Of a stretch of DNA of 64,000 bases, positions 1 through 11,897 are shown piece by piece. Each line of letters starts with the position of its first letter. The first letter of the stretch is position 1. Location of the stretch: the NCBI GenBank assembly GCA_022577435.1, contig JAKOON010000054.1:1754949-1818948 (forward strand), given 5' to 3'. The position numbers and the translations under genes were made by a program. The notes beneath the pieces are model-generated. The model saw nothing but the letters and a program-made list of their open reading frames with translations, did no database searches and was not told the DNA's origin. The stretch comes from Embiotoca jacksoni (lineage: Eukaryota > Chordata > Actinopteri > Embiotocidae).

Positions 1-696
1 TGAGTAAATCAAATATTAACCCACTCTGTGAGCAATACTGTCCTGGATTGCTTTTATTGTTTCCGTATGTGTTTAAGAGGAGAAAGTAACGTGTTTAAAA
101 GCTCAGGTCTCGTTTACGTTCCCTTCTCTGAAACTAGAAGGAGGCGTGATGGAAACCGGCGAGCGGAGCTCCTCTCAAAACCATCTGTCAGGACTTTTCC
201 GCTTTGATGCTTTCGAGCAGTGTGAAACAGAAGCACAGCCTTTACAGCACAACAGTGAAACACACCGTGTGAAAGCTGAAGCTCATTTCCTCTAATGGGA
301 ACTCAAATCTGTTTCTTTAAATCAACCTTTGTCCTTTTATTTGGCTTTAATAAATAGATTCTTATGTGACATTAGACAACCTACAAAAATCAGAGCGATC
401 GTGTTGAATCAGCAGAAGAAGTGTGGGGATATTTATAGCTGTGAAGTGTGATCACTTATCTCAGTGGGTGTCTGATGGCAGACAACATTATTATTCCAGA
501 GGAAGTTTGTTTAAATGTCTCCCTCGATAATCAATATGAACAAAAAATAAATAACCTCTTAAAAATGTTATTCTAAATATATATTTAGACTTTCCCTAAC
601 TTGTGTTTTGAATTCTTTTGCTATCAAATACAGAATCAGAAAAAAGCCAAAATGATTTACCGAATAAACACTAAATTTAAATTTTAAATATTTAGA
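1..696. other. Non-coding, nothing recognised
   Basis: AT-rich sequence with stop codons in all frames. I see no exon-like open segment with splice sites, no RNA gene and no tandem repeat. It could belong to the 3' flank or an intron of a gene to the left. Confidence 0.5.
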
Positions 697-795
697 CTGT
701 CCGGGCGGCTGCCCGACTTCGCCCAGCTGGGATCGGCCCCGGGCCCCCCATGATCCTGTTCGGGTCAAAGCACGTAGATCGACAGATAGATGGAT
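697..795 (+). repeat. 3' end of a dispersed teleost retroposon-like repeat
   Basis: A GC-rich island in AT-rich DNA. It holds the words CTTCGCCCAGCTGGGATCGG and GATCCTGTTCGGGTCAA, then a short tail of GATAGATGGAT. This order (CTTCGCCC, AGCTGGGATRGGCTCC, GACCCTG..AGGATAAGCGG, ATGGATGG tail) is what I remember for the 3' terminus of a very abundant teleost retroposon. The copy is diverged and truncated at its 5' side. The family name is not claimed. Confidence 0.5.
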
Positions 796-1199
796 ATTTA
801 ATGTGGAAAACTATCAACGTCAATCAGTGTGCTTTGAATTTTGGAGAAGATGAGCTGAATCAAACATGATTTTTAATGTGGTTTTAGAGTTTGCAAATAC
901 AGCAAAATCACAAATTGTGCCCAATATTGAAAAAAATAAATAAACAAAACACAATTTTACGTTCAGGTTATTAAACTTTCACCGTAAGTCAGAAAATTCA
1001 GGCGACCAACATAAAATCCCGGAAAATAAAATTGTATTTGAGTTCGTATGCTTCAAAAAAAATATAATAAAGTTTAAAAAAAGAAGCAAAATATTTCCCT
1101 GCTCTAAATTCAGTGGTGGATAAATCCAAAGAAGTATTTTTTCCATTTAATCAGATGATTATAAATTCAAATGATATCGGCACTCCTTTGCTTCCATAC

Positions 1200-1600
1200 A
1201 AAATGACATGAATCTGGTAAACAAAGCTTTTCAGCTCTTTCACAAGCTGTGTTCCACTAATACGACTTTTTAAAACAGAATGCTTTGCAGTATTGTTTCT
1301 TAAGCTTTCATTTTCTTGACACGTTTTGAAGAATCTTCTGCTTTTTAATGCTTTTATTAATCAGTGATCTTGTTTTTATTTTATTTTGGAAACGACCCGT
1401 GCCCCGGACGGCACCGGTGCCTTACTGTTTTTCACTCAGCAACTTTGTGTCACGGTGTCTTAACGTACTTGTAAATGTACTTTTCTTCTGTACATCAGGC
1501 TGAGTTTGATTTGTGAAATCGTCTGACAAATTGATTTATATCAATAAATCAAGAATTTGTATGTGATGATATTGTTTCAAAAAAAAAAAAAAAACAAGAA
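1200..1600 (+). other. Possible 3' UTR end with polyadenylation signal of an upstream gene
   Basis: A canonical AATAAA lies at 1543-1548, followed about 30 bases later by a genomic A-run (1579-1594). Upstream are TGTAAAT and TGTACAT words at about 1470-1500, which resemble Pumilio-type 3' UTR elements. In human the neighbour upstream of SERTAD4 is SYT14, so a 3' UTR here would fit that order, but no coding exon of such a gene is visible. This is inference from weak signals. Confidence 0.2.
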
Positions 1601-3200
1601 TGAAAAGAAAAAGAAACATGCTTGTGTTGGAGTAGGTTTTTTTTGTGTCACTGAACAGTTGTTTGTTTTGTACTTTGAGTGTTGAATGCCTTCATATGAT
1701 TATTGAAGTCAACAGAATTTGGCTTCCCTCGCATTGTCTCAGTACAACCAACAGGTGGAGCAACCATTGCATTTTACTTCCTGTTTGGTAGTGTTTGAAC
1801 AACCACAACTTTATAAACTTTTAACTTTTTGTTCTGAACTTCACGCGACCAGATTTCACATTCATTTAAATGAGTGCTGCAACATTTTTCTCTGAAATGA
1901 GATTGCGTGCATCTCTTAAGTGGAGTAGTTACCTAATGGCTCGTTTGAGTGAAAACAATTTTCTGCCCTAAAGGCACAGCTCCTCCCAAATATTTACTTC
2001 TGTCCTCGACCAAGAAATAATGAAAATGGCATCAAGTCAGAAATGGAAAAATACAAAAACATTTTGTCTTCAGCTGGATATCTGTAAAGTCCTACATGTG
2101 TCGTTTGAGTCTAAATTTGATTTATTTATTTTGTCCTGCAGAGGAGAAAAGCATTTCTTTTTGTTGACCATTTGGCGAGCTTCACTTTTATTGAATCGAC
2201 AGATAACAACTTTCAAGCCATCCGGTTTTGTTCCTCTCTGCAGGAATGTGTTTGTGTTGGAGGTTTAACTGTATTGAATCTCCTGCTTTGTGCGATCTTA
2301 GCAGTAGTTTGAGCCATTTAAAAAGAGAAGGGAGTAGAAAACAAGATACGAAATATAAGGTTTTTACAATGAACTGTGTTCTCCAGCACATTCCTCAGCT
2401 GAGCGCAGAACAAAGCTTCAGAGGGAGAAACACTGGAAAATCGGATTCAGTGGCTGCTGCTGCTGAATCAAAGGGGAAATGCAGAACAGATGAGAGGGGC
2501 TCGCTCCCTCCCCTCTCTTTGTCGGTCACATCCCTGCAGAGCAGATCTCCAACGCGCAACCCGTTTAAAAAAAAAAAAAAAAAAAAGTGTTAGGATGCCT
2601 TCAGGAGCTGTCGGGAAATTGTCCAACCACGAGTGCACAGGATCAAACATTTAGGAAACAGTCAGTGGTGCAGAAAATACAAAATAAAAAAACTAATGAT
2701 ATCTGAGTATCGGTAAAATCTGTTATATTGATGACACAGAAACAATTTAAGTAACACTGATGGATCATCGCTCGGGTGGAAATCTGAATCACAACAATGA
2801 AGCACTCATAAATCAGCACCATTTTACAGCAACATGAAACTGACAACTGTTTTGATGGTGGACTCATTGTTTCGCATTGTTCAAGCAGAAATATCAAATA
2901 ATTGCTGGTTCCAGATATAATTATTGTCGGACAAAAAAATATACTGAGATTGTTTTTTTACATACCAAAGGATTCATTTTTTAAATCGGCTATGAGGCAC
3001 ATAAAGCAATATTAAAAAAATAAATTTAAAAAAAAACAAGTCCGTTGTCTGCAGCCATTATTTCCGACAGGAAATTTGCTGTTTCATGTGAAACACATTT
3101 TTTTTTAAATGTTTCACGTAGTCATTTTGGCTCTGGAAATATAAATGGAAGTTGTTTTTCTTCATTGTTTCCTAACGTTTCGCAGCCCAAACAATTGATC
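1601..3200. other. Non-coding, nothing recognised
   Basis: AT-rich intergenic sequence. The only notable items are an A20 run at 2567-2586 and scattered T-runs. The open frames here are short and lack codon structure or splice-site context. Confidence 0.5.
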
Positions 3201-3480
3201 ATTTAATCGACAACATCACTGATACGTCCATCGATCGTAAAACGAAAAGTGGAATTCAAAAGCGTCACCGACGAGTCAACAACACCTCGAGGATCGAGCG
3301 AGGTGTTAAATGTCCGAGCCGCCCCTGAACTCCTCAGCAGTAGTTGACTGGCAGGGATGGAGCTGCGACGCTGGTGTTGTTTTCGCCGCCGCACGTCCGC
3401 GATAACTGTCAGCACGGCCGGGGCGACGTGAGCAGCTCGCGACCATCCGGTAAAAACAAAAAGAAACGCAAAAAGCACCG
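3201..3480. promoter_or_regulatory. CpG-rich stretch upstream of putative sertad4 promoter
   Basis: This segment has clearly more CG dinucleotides than its surroundings (for example CGCCGCCGCACGTCCGCGAT near 3384). It ends about 270 bases upstream of a TATA-like box and a spliced first-exon candidate. Such a local CpG enrichment is typical of a vertebrate promoter. A 122-codon open frame on the minus strand (3571 to 3203) is probably a by-product of the base composition. Confidence 0.35.
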
Positions 3481-3675
3481 TGAATGGACTACAACACGAA
3501 GAACCGAGGCTCACCTTCATCCCGTCACTGAAGACGAGACCAAACAACAGCTGCCAACGTTTTACCGACACCGAGAGGAGGAAAAAAAAAAAAAAAAAAA
3601 AAAAGCGCGTGGGAATGCATCGCGCGGGTTTACTGAGAGAAACGCGCGCACTTTGTGATTAGTATGGAGACAAGT

Positions 3676-3700
3676 AGCTAATTAAGTAATAATTACATAA
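3676..3700. promoter_or_regulatory. Cluster of homeodomain-type TAAT words near promoter
   Basis: Within 25 bases lie AGCTAATTAAG and AATAATTACATAA, two TAATTA-like homeodomain core sites. They sit about 50-70 bases upstream of the TATA-like box. They could be functional, but sites this short are frequent by chance. Confidence 0.2.
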
Positions 3701-3745
3701 GTAGCGTTCAAAGAGCTCGTGTGGTTCGCGTGTCTGCTCGTGGTC

Positions 3746-3750
3746 TATAA
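3746..3750 (+). promoter_or_regulatory. TATA-like box of putative sertad4 promoter
   Basis: TATAA in the context GGTCTATAATTAG. A start about 30 bases downstream (near 3776) would give a short ATG-free leader ending at the strong donor at 3892/3893. No cap-site data are available, so the assignment rests on spacing alone. Confidence 0.3.
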
Positions 3751-3775
3751 TTAGAACAAGGCAGAGCCACCGGAG

Positions 3776-3892
3776 GACACGTTGTGTTTATCCAGCAGGA
3801 GTTTTTCAGTTATCACCGACGCACCTTGGATTTCACTCGTTGTCACAAAGCGAGTGTGGAGCCGAGGACGAGGTCCGGACAATTCAAGGCAG
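3776..3892 (+). other. sertad4: Putative non-coding first exon of sertad4
   Basis: The sequence ends in AAGGCAG followed by the near-consensus donor GTAAGA at 3893-3898. It contains no ATG and lies 30 bases after a TATA-like box. The coding start exon has a good splice acceptor at 15906-15908 and therefore needs an upstream 5' UTR exon; this is the best candidate I found. The implied intron is about 12 kb. RNA evidence would decide it. Confidence 0.35.
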
Positions 3893-5526
3893 GTAAGACA
3901 ACGAGCTTTCTGCTCGATGTGTGGAGATGTGGCCGCTTATTGACTTCTATGTTTAAAAAGTAAAACTGTAGGGGGAAAAAAAATAATATATATATTTATA
4001 GATGCTTTAAGAATTTAGTTTGTTTATTTTAATGACACACTGGAAAGTGCACCTTTGTTGACGCCCACACTTAATACTTGATATGCAATTTGCAGTATTT
4101 TATGAGATTTAAATAACAACTTCTGATGTTATTATAATGTACTACATGTTCAGTTGTAATCGTTTCGAGTCGAGGCAACGTGGTTAACGTGCTGAATGTT
4201 ATAAACGGAACTGATCAGATCGGCCACCGCAGGATTCATGAGAACCAGCGCAGTCAATAGCTCACTAGTAAGACATGACAGAGACCCTGGTCGAACACAT
4301 TATGCAGGCTGACATAACCAGCCGCCCTCCTGGCACCCATCCAGCCTCACTTCATTATTTTGTGGCGACTGCTCTTGGCTGCAAATCCTGAAGTGGCGGT
4401 TGCATGTATTACTGCTGCCTTCTGAAAGGAAAAAGAAAGAGAGGGGGGGGGGGGGGCGATTTAGCTGAATTTCTGAGCTTCTGTTGTCTCCTTGATGTCA
4501 TTTCTCTGCTTTCTGAGGCTTAGTGTCACAAGCATCCACTCCACTCAGGATGGACTATTAACACCCTGTTTGCCCCAGAAAGGATAAAAAAAATAAAATA
4601 AAGAAATAAATTCCATCATTCGTTCAACGGAGTAAGAGCAAAACAAACAAACACCGTCTCCCTTCTGCCTCTGCTGCTGTTTTGAGTGAAATAAAGGGCC
4701 TGAAGCTCAGTGGGCCGGTAACAGGGTTGGATGCACTTCACCTCCACGCTGCCAATAACATCCGGAGTCACTCGCCAGGAATTCCACCTTTTGCTATTTG
4801 TTTCCTTTGGAGGGGAAACGTGTGTTATTTGGAATATAGTGAGGCAGCAACAGGGAGGAACATCCAGCTCCGACCCGACTCCCGGACCAGAGCGGAGGGG
4901 CTGGAACAAGAGGAAGCGTTCTCTCCTTTTGCGGCGCGCTGGACGCCGTCCTGGCATCCAGCTCGGGCACGTTGGATGCCAGATTCCTTCCTCTCCGCCG
5001 CCTGCCAAAGGCCCTCCACCCCATCGTCTTTATCAAAAGCCCTCGCTTGCGATTTCCCCTCCTTCAGTTCTGTCGCGGCGCTATCAATCATATCTGGCTC
5101 TCAGCAGACTCTTCTGCTCATTAAGGATGTGAACCTGTAGGTAGCCTGCAGCCCCCCCCAGCCATTCATCTCCCTCAGCGGGGCGCACAGACTCACATCT
5201 GGAGCGGCATTTCAAAACACGGCTCTCAGCAGACGCCGAGTTGCGCTGCCGAAGGAGAGTCGGTTCATTTTTTTTTTTTTAAAGGCAGACGTTGTGCCAA
5301 AGCATAAAATTAGCAAAGTCTGCGGCTCAGACACAAACCTGTGATGGTTTTTAATCTGCCAAAGAAGCAGAAATGCAGCAGGTGTAGAGGCTGATGTTCA
5401 GTACGCTGCTGCGTGAAGACGATGCTGACGGCATGTCATCGGTGATGATTGATGGCTGGCTTCAAATCCTTCCCTTTGTCCCTCTCTGCTCTTTTCAGGT
5501 TTCAGCCAAGACAATTTGAGCTGCTT
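3893..5526. other. Non-coding, inferred start of sertad4 intron 1
   Basis: No coding exon is recognised. Overlapping open frames at 4.6-5.1 kb on both strands have no recognisable domain and are most likely chance openings in a GC-richer segment. A G14 run lies at 4443-4456. Confidence 0.45.
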
Positions 5527-5550
5527 GCGTGTGCGTGCGTGTGCGTGTGC

Positions 5551-5612
<62 letters not shown>
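5527..5612. repeat. GT microsatellite with GTGC interruptions
   Basis: Starts as mixed GTGC/GTGCGT units and becomes a pure (GT)n run of over 70 bases. Both strands give spurious Cys-Val or His-Thr open frames. Confidence 0.95.
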
Positions 5613-5613
<1 letters not shown>

Positions 5614-6769
5614 AGGACCGCAGGGTGTAGCCCCAGACTTCTTTTTTCCCCCTTCAGGCACTGCTTCCCCATCATGAATATGCCTTTTGTGCTCCACAAC
5701 TACACGGTGAGCAACTTAAAGAGGAAAAGGATAGCACACGTTTTTGTTTCTGCAGAAGGGTAAAAATAGAGGAAGGTGTGACACGACTTTTTATTTATAG
5801 AAAAGGACATCATGGCTTCACCTACGCTGAGAAAGAAGCTGCATTTATGACCTGAGAACCTGCATTTACTCAAAAAAACGGTTATTTTCTCACAGTTTTA
5901 ATGTGATGTATTTAGACCTGCGTAGGAACGTCCACTTATTCAGACCCAACGAACGCAACATGTACAAACACTGCTGCAAAATGACTCAAATTCCACCAAG
6001 TACAAGTAGTTTATTATTTATGGTAAATGCGAACATCTGACCCCCTTTATTCGCTTTGAAAATGACCTTCAAAATCCCTGTTGGTTCAGGAGGAAATGAT
6101 ATCGCGCTGTTTTTTGTTTTTTTGTTTTTTTTAAACATACCGATGCCCTTGTCCGTCTTTTATGTCGTGCATCCACCTCTGGGAGCGTCGGCAGTGACGT
6201 ACCCGGCGAGCCGCGGCCCCGTTAACCCTCACAGCCACAACAAGCCGTGCCCAGATCGTCCATAATGCAGCTGCCTTGTCACAACACATGTGTCACCACT
6301 CAGCAAGGAGAGCGCCGGGTGAAAGCCCGGAGGCCCCTGAACCCAGCTTAGTCACGCCACCGCGGCCAAGACGGCCCTCTGATAGCTCCTGACAGGCTGC
6401 AAGCTGGCACAAACACAATCAAAGATGCAACCCACAAACAAAAAAAGAAGAAGAAAACGCCAACATATCGCAGCACAGGAGAGGAACGGGAGGCTCGCTG
6501 TTGTTTTTGTCCTTGAAACAAACCAGACAAGAACGATGATGTTGGATTCTGCAAAAGTGATGCCGGTATTTAATTCTTACTTTCTACATCAGCTTGTGGA
6601 CATACGTTAGTGGGAATCCAATATAAACGTAATTCAAATAAATGGAGATCACTTGAAAAGTCTGAAAAACACTTAGAGATGATGAGAATGTACCTGTTGT
6701 CTTCTTAATTTATATTTCAATAGGGACTAATGATATTCATTGAAATGAGTTGAACTCACAGTCTGGATA
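5613..6769. other. Non-coding, nothing recognised
   Basis: Mixed-composition sequence within the inferred first intron. I see no exon, RNA gene or tandem repeat apart from T-runs near 6110-6130 and a short GAA-rich patch near 6443. Confidence 0.45.
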
Positions 6770-7215
6770 TAAAAGAGTTCGTAGCTTCAGGTCTGTAAAA
6801 TGGTTCCGATCCAGAAGTGTCTTCAGCTGCAATACCTCCGAGTGCCACTAGAGGTCGGCTCCAAAAAGCCTCCGGCTCCATAGACTCCCATTCAACTTCT
6901 CTCATCAAATCCAAAGTGAATAAAATGTGTCCATCAGTTATCTCGGTGTTGTTAGCTAAAGTCACTCCTTCTTCTTAGTTTTCTGGAGGTCCATCTGAAA
7001 ATAATCCCTCATTCATTAGAAAAGAAGATTCAAGAAGACCTGTTTTGGGGGGCGTGTCTGTTTGATTGACAGGCCTGTGGTGCAGTCAGGTTACAGCTAT
7101 CGTCACAGTTTCCAATCAGTCGTACCCATTCCTCCCCCAGCTCGTCCAAATATGGTCGCTTCCTGCTCCAAACCGCTCTGAAAGCTTCATAACGGCCGTT
7201 CACCAACCAGCGATG
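6770..7215. repeat. Degenerate dispersed teleost repeat (non-autonomous DNA transposon-like)
   Basis: The order of phrases here matches a repeat I recall from many fish genomes: GTGCCACTAGAGGTCGGCTC, TCCATAGACTCCCATT, GGCGTGTCTGTTTGATTGAC, CAATCAGTCGTACCCATTC, GTCCAAATATGGTCGCTTCC and TGACGTCA. The element is non-coding. Terminal inverted repeats and a target duplication were not found by eye, so borders are approximate. Class assignment is uncertain. Confidence 0.45.
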
Positions 7216-9671
7216 ACGTCACTGCTGGTTGCTGATTGGTTGAATGATGGCAGAGAGCATCGTTAGCATACATCGCTGCTGTTGATCTCAAAGAGGCTGT
7301 TAAGTGCAAGTTTTTGTGAAAGCCCCCCCCCAAAAAAAAAATCCCAAATGTATCTTTGGACCATTGATTTATTTTGCGAACATGCTCCTGCTCCATCTCC
7401 GGCTCTCCTCTCTGATTTATTCAGCGCGGCTCGTCTCGGTGTTGCTGTGTGACTGCGGTCCACTTTACTAGCGGGGGGCTAATTGCTTTCTATCGGAGTG
7501 CCTCGGTTTTGATTCATGCGCGTACAGTGCTTTGTTGTTTCTGCTCTGAAGGAGAACTTGATGTCATGAAACCTATTATCTATTCTCTATCTGTTCTCTC
7601 TCGCTGCGTGCTCCGTCCTCTGATGACTTGTTGATGGGAAGTGGGCCGTATGTTGGTTTATAGTTTCAGATGCTGATCGACATCAGATGATATTCTCTCC
7701 TGCAGATTATTCGTCATTAGCCCACTTTCTGCCAGCTGCTGTCAACCTTCAGGTTTTTGTTTTAGCTTGTTGGTAGATTGTGTCTTGATCTGTGTTTAAA
7801 GATGCATTAACTGAAACTTCAGCATCTCATTTCTGTAAACTTCATTATCAATAAAAAACCCACATGGTAAAATATTTAATTTGAAATGTAGACCACTAAT
7901 AACAGAATATTAAAAAGCAGTAATAAATATCAGAATCGGAGTATTTTATAACACCAGATGAAGAGAGAGTTTTGGGATTTGCAGTTTTTATTTCGTCTTA
8001 AATAACCAAGTCTCCATTTAACTGGAGTACGAATTCAGATAATCAGCAAATATGCAAATGAACGCTTCAATCCACTAGTGTTACGTGAACGATAAGAGTA
8101 GGGCTCAACAAGATAAACAGCTGGTGGAGTTAATTCTCCAGTTGATGAGGGCACATTGAGATGTCATCGCTAAAAAAAGCACGTCAAGCCTCCAGCGTTG
8201 GAAAACAATGTGAAAGGAAACCCTGATTGGAAAAATGAGTTTGCTTTGTGTCAGAGGCTCCTCGTCTCTCCACACATCTGAATCTTTGGACTTGTTTCTC
8301 TTCACTGGGACTCTAGATGCATGTAGTATGTTTTCTTTTTATTGATCTCCCATCTCAGCTCAGTTCAAACACCTTTTTGAGCTACTTTTAACTTTTAGTT
8401 ATAAAAAAACAGGCACTTCATGACCTGCAAAATCACTGCCAGCAGTTGCACTTTTTTGGAGTTGCGTTTTTTTTGACGATGCTGTTTGTTCTCTTCTTAA
8501 TCACATCTGTACTAAAGCTGATACCATCGGGACGTCGACAGAATTGCTTCAATACTATCTGTTATCAAAAACACATTTGGTATTAGATTTTGATACATCG
8601 GCCAGATCCACATTAAGTTTCGATTTTGAAATTCATGACTTCTTTTACCTTTTACGCAAGTAAATGTCATCAGCGTCACTGAGCCACACTGTTTACCGTT
8701 AAATAATCCACTGTTTTTACTTGAGTATGTTAATCTCCCCTCGATGCATTTAACAGTGCTACACTGCTGCTGAAATAGAGGGTCAAAAATGAAATAACGT
8801 TATTCAGTGTAGAGTCACCAAGATTATTTCCAATATCTGTTTTCTCTTGTTGGGTTTTTTTGACCTCAGAAATTCTGCAAAAAGCTTCTTTTTCCAAACA
8901 TTTTTTGGTGGATTTGAAGTGTTGTGTGTCCTTCAGTAAAACTGTTCAGCGAACATCTACAGATAGCATGAGATGTGTATCCGGGAACATCAGCAAGTTG
9001 GAGCTACAAAAGACACTTTGATTTCTACCATACTGTTGGATGTAATTTAGTTTTTGTTCAAATGCATTTCATAAAGCTGGTATTAAAAAAAAGGTAACAT
9101 TAAGGAACCAGTATTGAAGTGCAGGAGTTGATAGCGGTATCGAATATTGTTTTTGTGCACTTTTTGTTTTCATAGATGAGACCCTGATTTCATGCATACT
9201 TGGGGAGGGATGACCAACAGGTCCACGGCAGGTGTTTGTTCTGTATGTGATAGGATATTCAATCCATCATTTGGAGATGAGATTCAGTCCTCGAAGGTGC
9301 TTGTAAGGAGAGAGACAGTTGAACCGAAGCATCGGCGTGCTGCAGGTGACCAGGTAGCAGCAGAACGATACAACAGGTACTCCACATGTGACAGCTTTCA
9401 GCGGCCCTGTCGAATCCCATCAGCATTCAGTATCTGTGTGAGCAGAGGCAGTAGCCATCAGACTAAAAAGAAATGCAGGGGAGCGGCGAAGGCAGCGCCG
9501 GCACTCGACTTTTCCCTCTTCCTGCGAGATTCAAAGCGCCTGCTGTGAGATCACAGCGCTCGGAGGAAGCTCGCCGCTGAAGCTCCCCGTCAACGCAACC
9601 ACAGGCAGCTCTTTCTGGGCTACACCCACTTATCTTCTCACTGCGGAGATATGTCACTTAGATTTGGTCCA

Positions 9672-9672
<1 letters not shown>
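7216..9672. other. Non-coding, nothing recognised
   Basis: AT-rich sequence of the inferred first intron. An AATAAA is present near 7850 but has no transcript context. The stretch 8.5-9.15 kb repeats words such as GGTATTA and TTGATAC, which may be an old repeat that I cannot name. Confidence 0.4.

Positions 9673-9725
<53 letters not shown>
9673..9725. repeat. CA microsatellite
   Basis: Uninterrupted (CA)n of about 53 bases. Confidence 0.95.
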
Positions 9726-9727
<2 letters not shown>

Positions 9728-10551
9728 GCGTCTGTGCTGTACTGACACACTCTGACAGGAGCTGACATTGTCAAGAGTGACTTATAAAAAGGATTTGCTT
9801 TGCTTTGTGCTCATATGCACAAGGTTACTGTCAGCGTCCTTGCCAACGCTCTCTACTGTGTATTTAATCCATTTTACTTCACTCTGCTGCATGATTGCAC
9901 AATCACATGTTCAGTAAACCTTCACAGTCAGTTTGTCTTTTCTTTTTTTTGGACAGTTAGGTAGAAAATCTAGCGTTTAGTTGTATTAGGATTTGACTGC
10001 TAATCATAAATAATCACAGTTAATCCTGCTGGTCTTAAAGTACTGTTAGTCTATCTTTGGGAAAAAGAGCAAAATGGAAAGAATAGATTTGCTCGAGATG
10101 AGTGTGGATTACATTTTTACATTGTTACAAGCTGCTGATAATTTTACTGCATCATGAAAAGGGAACATTTTCCCAGAAACACGTAATCGTGCAGTAATAA
10201 CGCCGCCGTGTCAACGTATACGAAACCGTACAACATACCCAACAGCAGTTTCTGGAGTCAGTCTTTATTGAGCCCGTGTTCCTGTTGAACTGGGTGTGTA
10301 TGTCATTTGTGGTAATGCAATGTGGCAGAACATAATCTTACCGACACACTCGTGTCCTCTGCAGAATTCCCTGTTTCATAATTTATCTGCTTAACTCTGT
10401 GCCGTCGTGACACGTCGCATGTTTGTGCGCCGCGAAGACGCTCACGGGCCGCGGAAAACCACAGACGTCTTTTTCCTGCTATCGTTCCCCCGAGGCTCGG
10501 AAATACTTCGTGAAAACTTGCCCAAAAGAACAGGGAGTAAACACTTAACGT

Positions 10552-10552
<1 letters not shown>
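9726..10552. other. Non-coding, nothing recognised
   Basis: No exon, RNA gene or repeat that I can support. Likely intronic. Confidence 0.45.

Positions 10553-10610
<58 letters not shown>
10553..10610. repeat. CA microsatellite
   Basis: Uninterrupted (CA)n of about 58 bases, followed directly by GTGAGACTCT. Confidence 0.95.
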
Positions 10611-10612
<2 letters not shown>

Positions 10613-11802
10613 GAGACTCTGACACACATGCTGGATCGATTAGCATTTTTGAGGCTGCAGAGAAAAATACTTTGCGAGAGCACAAAGTTTATTAGTTTCA
10701 TAGTCCCTCTGAATCATTGGACAAATGCAATCTTCCCCCACGTTTGGCGTAAATATTCGTTTTTCTTGAAATGTTTTTTATGAAGTGTTCTGTGAGGGCA
10801 AATAAGTGGAACTTCCAAACTGTCTGGATAACGAACCTAAAACAAACCTCCCCTGTATATTCATGGACTTTTAGCAGACGGTCGTGGTTTACCCACCGAC
10901 GTATCAGAACTGCCTGCGACCGCAGACTGAACAGCTTTCATCCTAAAAACCTGCCGTGCAGCAAATGCAAACAAAATGGAAAAGGAGCTGCTGGCGGTGG
11001 GACGGTCCTCTCGTCCCAGCATGCAGCAGGGGAACGTGTGCAGACAAAACCAGGAGGTATAGAGCGATGAAGAGCGACAGGGAGGTTCAAATAGGAACCA
11101 GCTATGTTACAGACGGTTTTACCAAAAACAAGTAAGGATGAATTTTATGACGGCACACAACCTGCTGAGCAGGCAGAATAAAGGGAGGGATTATCCCCAA
11201 ATGGTGATTAAAAACACATTCCTTCTACACGTTTGTATTTTGTGACTTTTTCAGAGCTGCAATGAGTAATTGACTTGATGATAAAAAAAATTTTTTTAAA
11301 AGAATATTATTAGGCAATTTGATGACTCTTTTGTGTTATATTTCCCGCAAAGAAGCGAGACATTGATTGGCTTCAGCTTTTCAAATGAGAATGTTTTGAG
11401 CATTTGTACTCGGTGGTGTTTGTGGTGCTCGAGTTGACATGACTTTGGTTTAAAGGTGCTCACATTCGTGTGCGCCCTCGAGCGTGCATAACATCAACTA
11501 TAAAAGCATTACTTCATATTGCAGGTTTAAATGCCACCATGCTTCATCCCAAGGCTCTTTTCTTTTTCTTTTTTTAAATTCCACCTGAAAAGAAACGGAT
11601 GCAAACCTGGAAGGTCAAAAGGAACCACTTCTGGCTCTGTGGACAAGAGACACTCGGAGAGATTTTGAAAGACATTCGGTCTCCTTGTCCCATCACAAGT
11701 CCAAACTGACATTCATCACTAAACCTGTTATAAAAATGTGTAACTTCCGCTCAACCAAATCTGATGCGACAGAAATGAATGCTTCATCCGTTTTAATCCC
11801 AG
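10611..11802. other. Non-coding, nothing recognised
   Basis: Contains an A8T7 near-palindrome near 11283-11298 but no supported gene. Likely intronic. Confidence 0.4.
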
Positions 11803-11897
11803 GAGACCTCCTCGGTGAATGTGCCACGCTCGGTAACCTTTGACAAATGGCGAGATGGAGCCTGGTCCGACTACACGGACCTCCAGAATGAAAGCGG
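11803..11897 (+). other. Exon-like segment of unknown origin
   Basis: Ninety-five bases are open in one frame and bounded by AG at 11801-11802 and GTAAGG at 11898. Stop codons occur just outside each border (TTTTAA upstream, GGGTAA at the donor). The translation contains FDKWRDGAWSDYTDL, which looks protein-like, but I do not recognise the family. A 31-codon opening is common by chance, so this is a weak candidate. It could be an exon of a nested gene, an alternative exon, or nothing. Confidence 0.2.

Noticed and set aside
3203..3571. Minus-strand frame of 122 codons with a signal-peptide-like start
   Set aside because: It lies in a CpG-rich stretch with few stops, has no recognisable domain and no partner exon.
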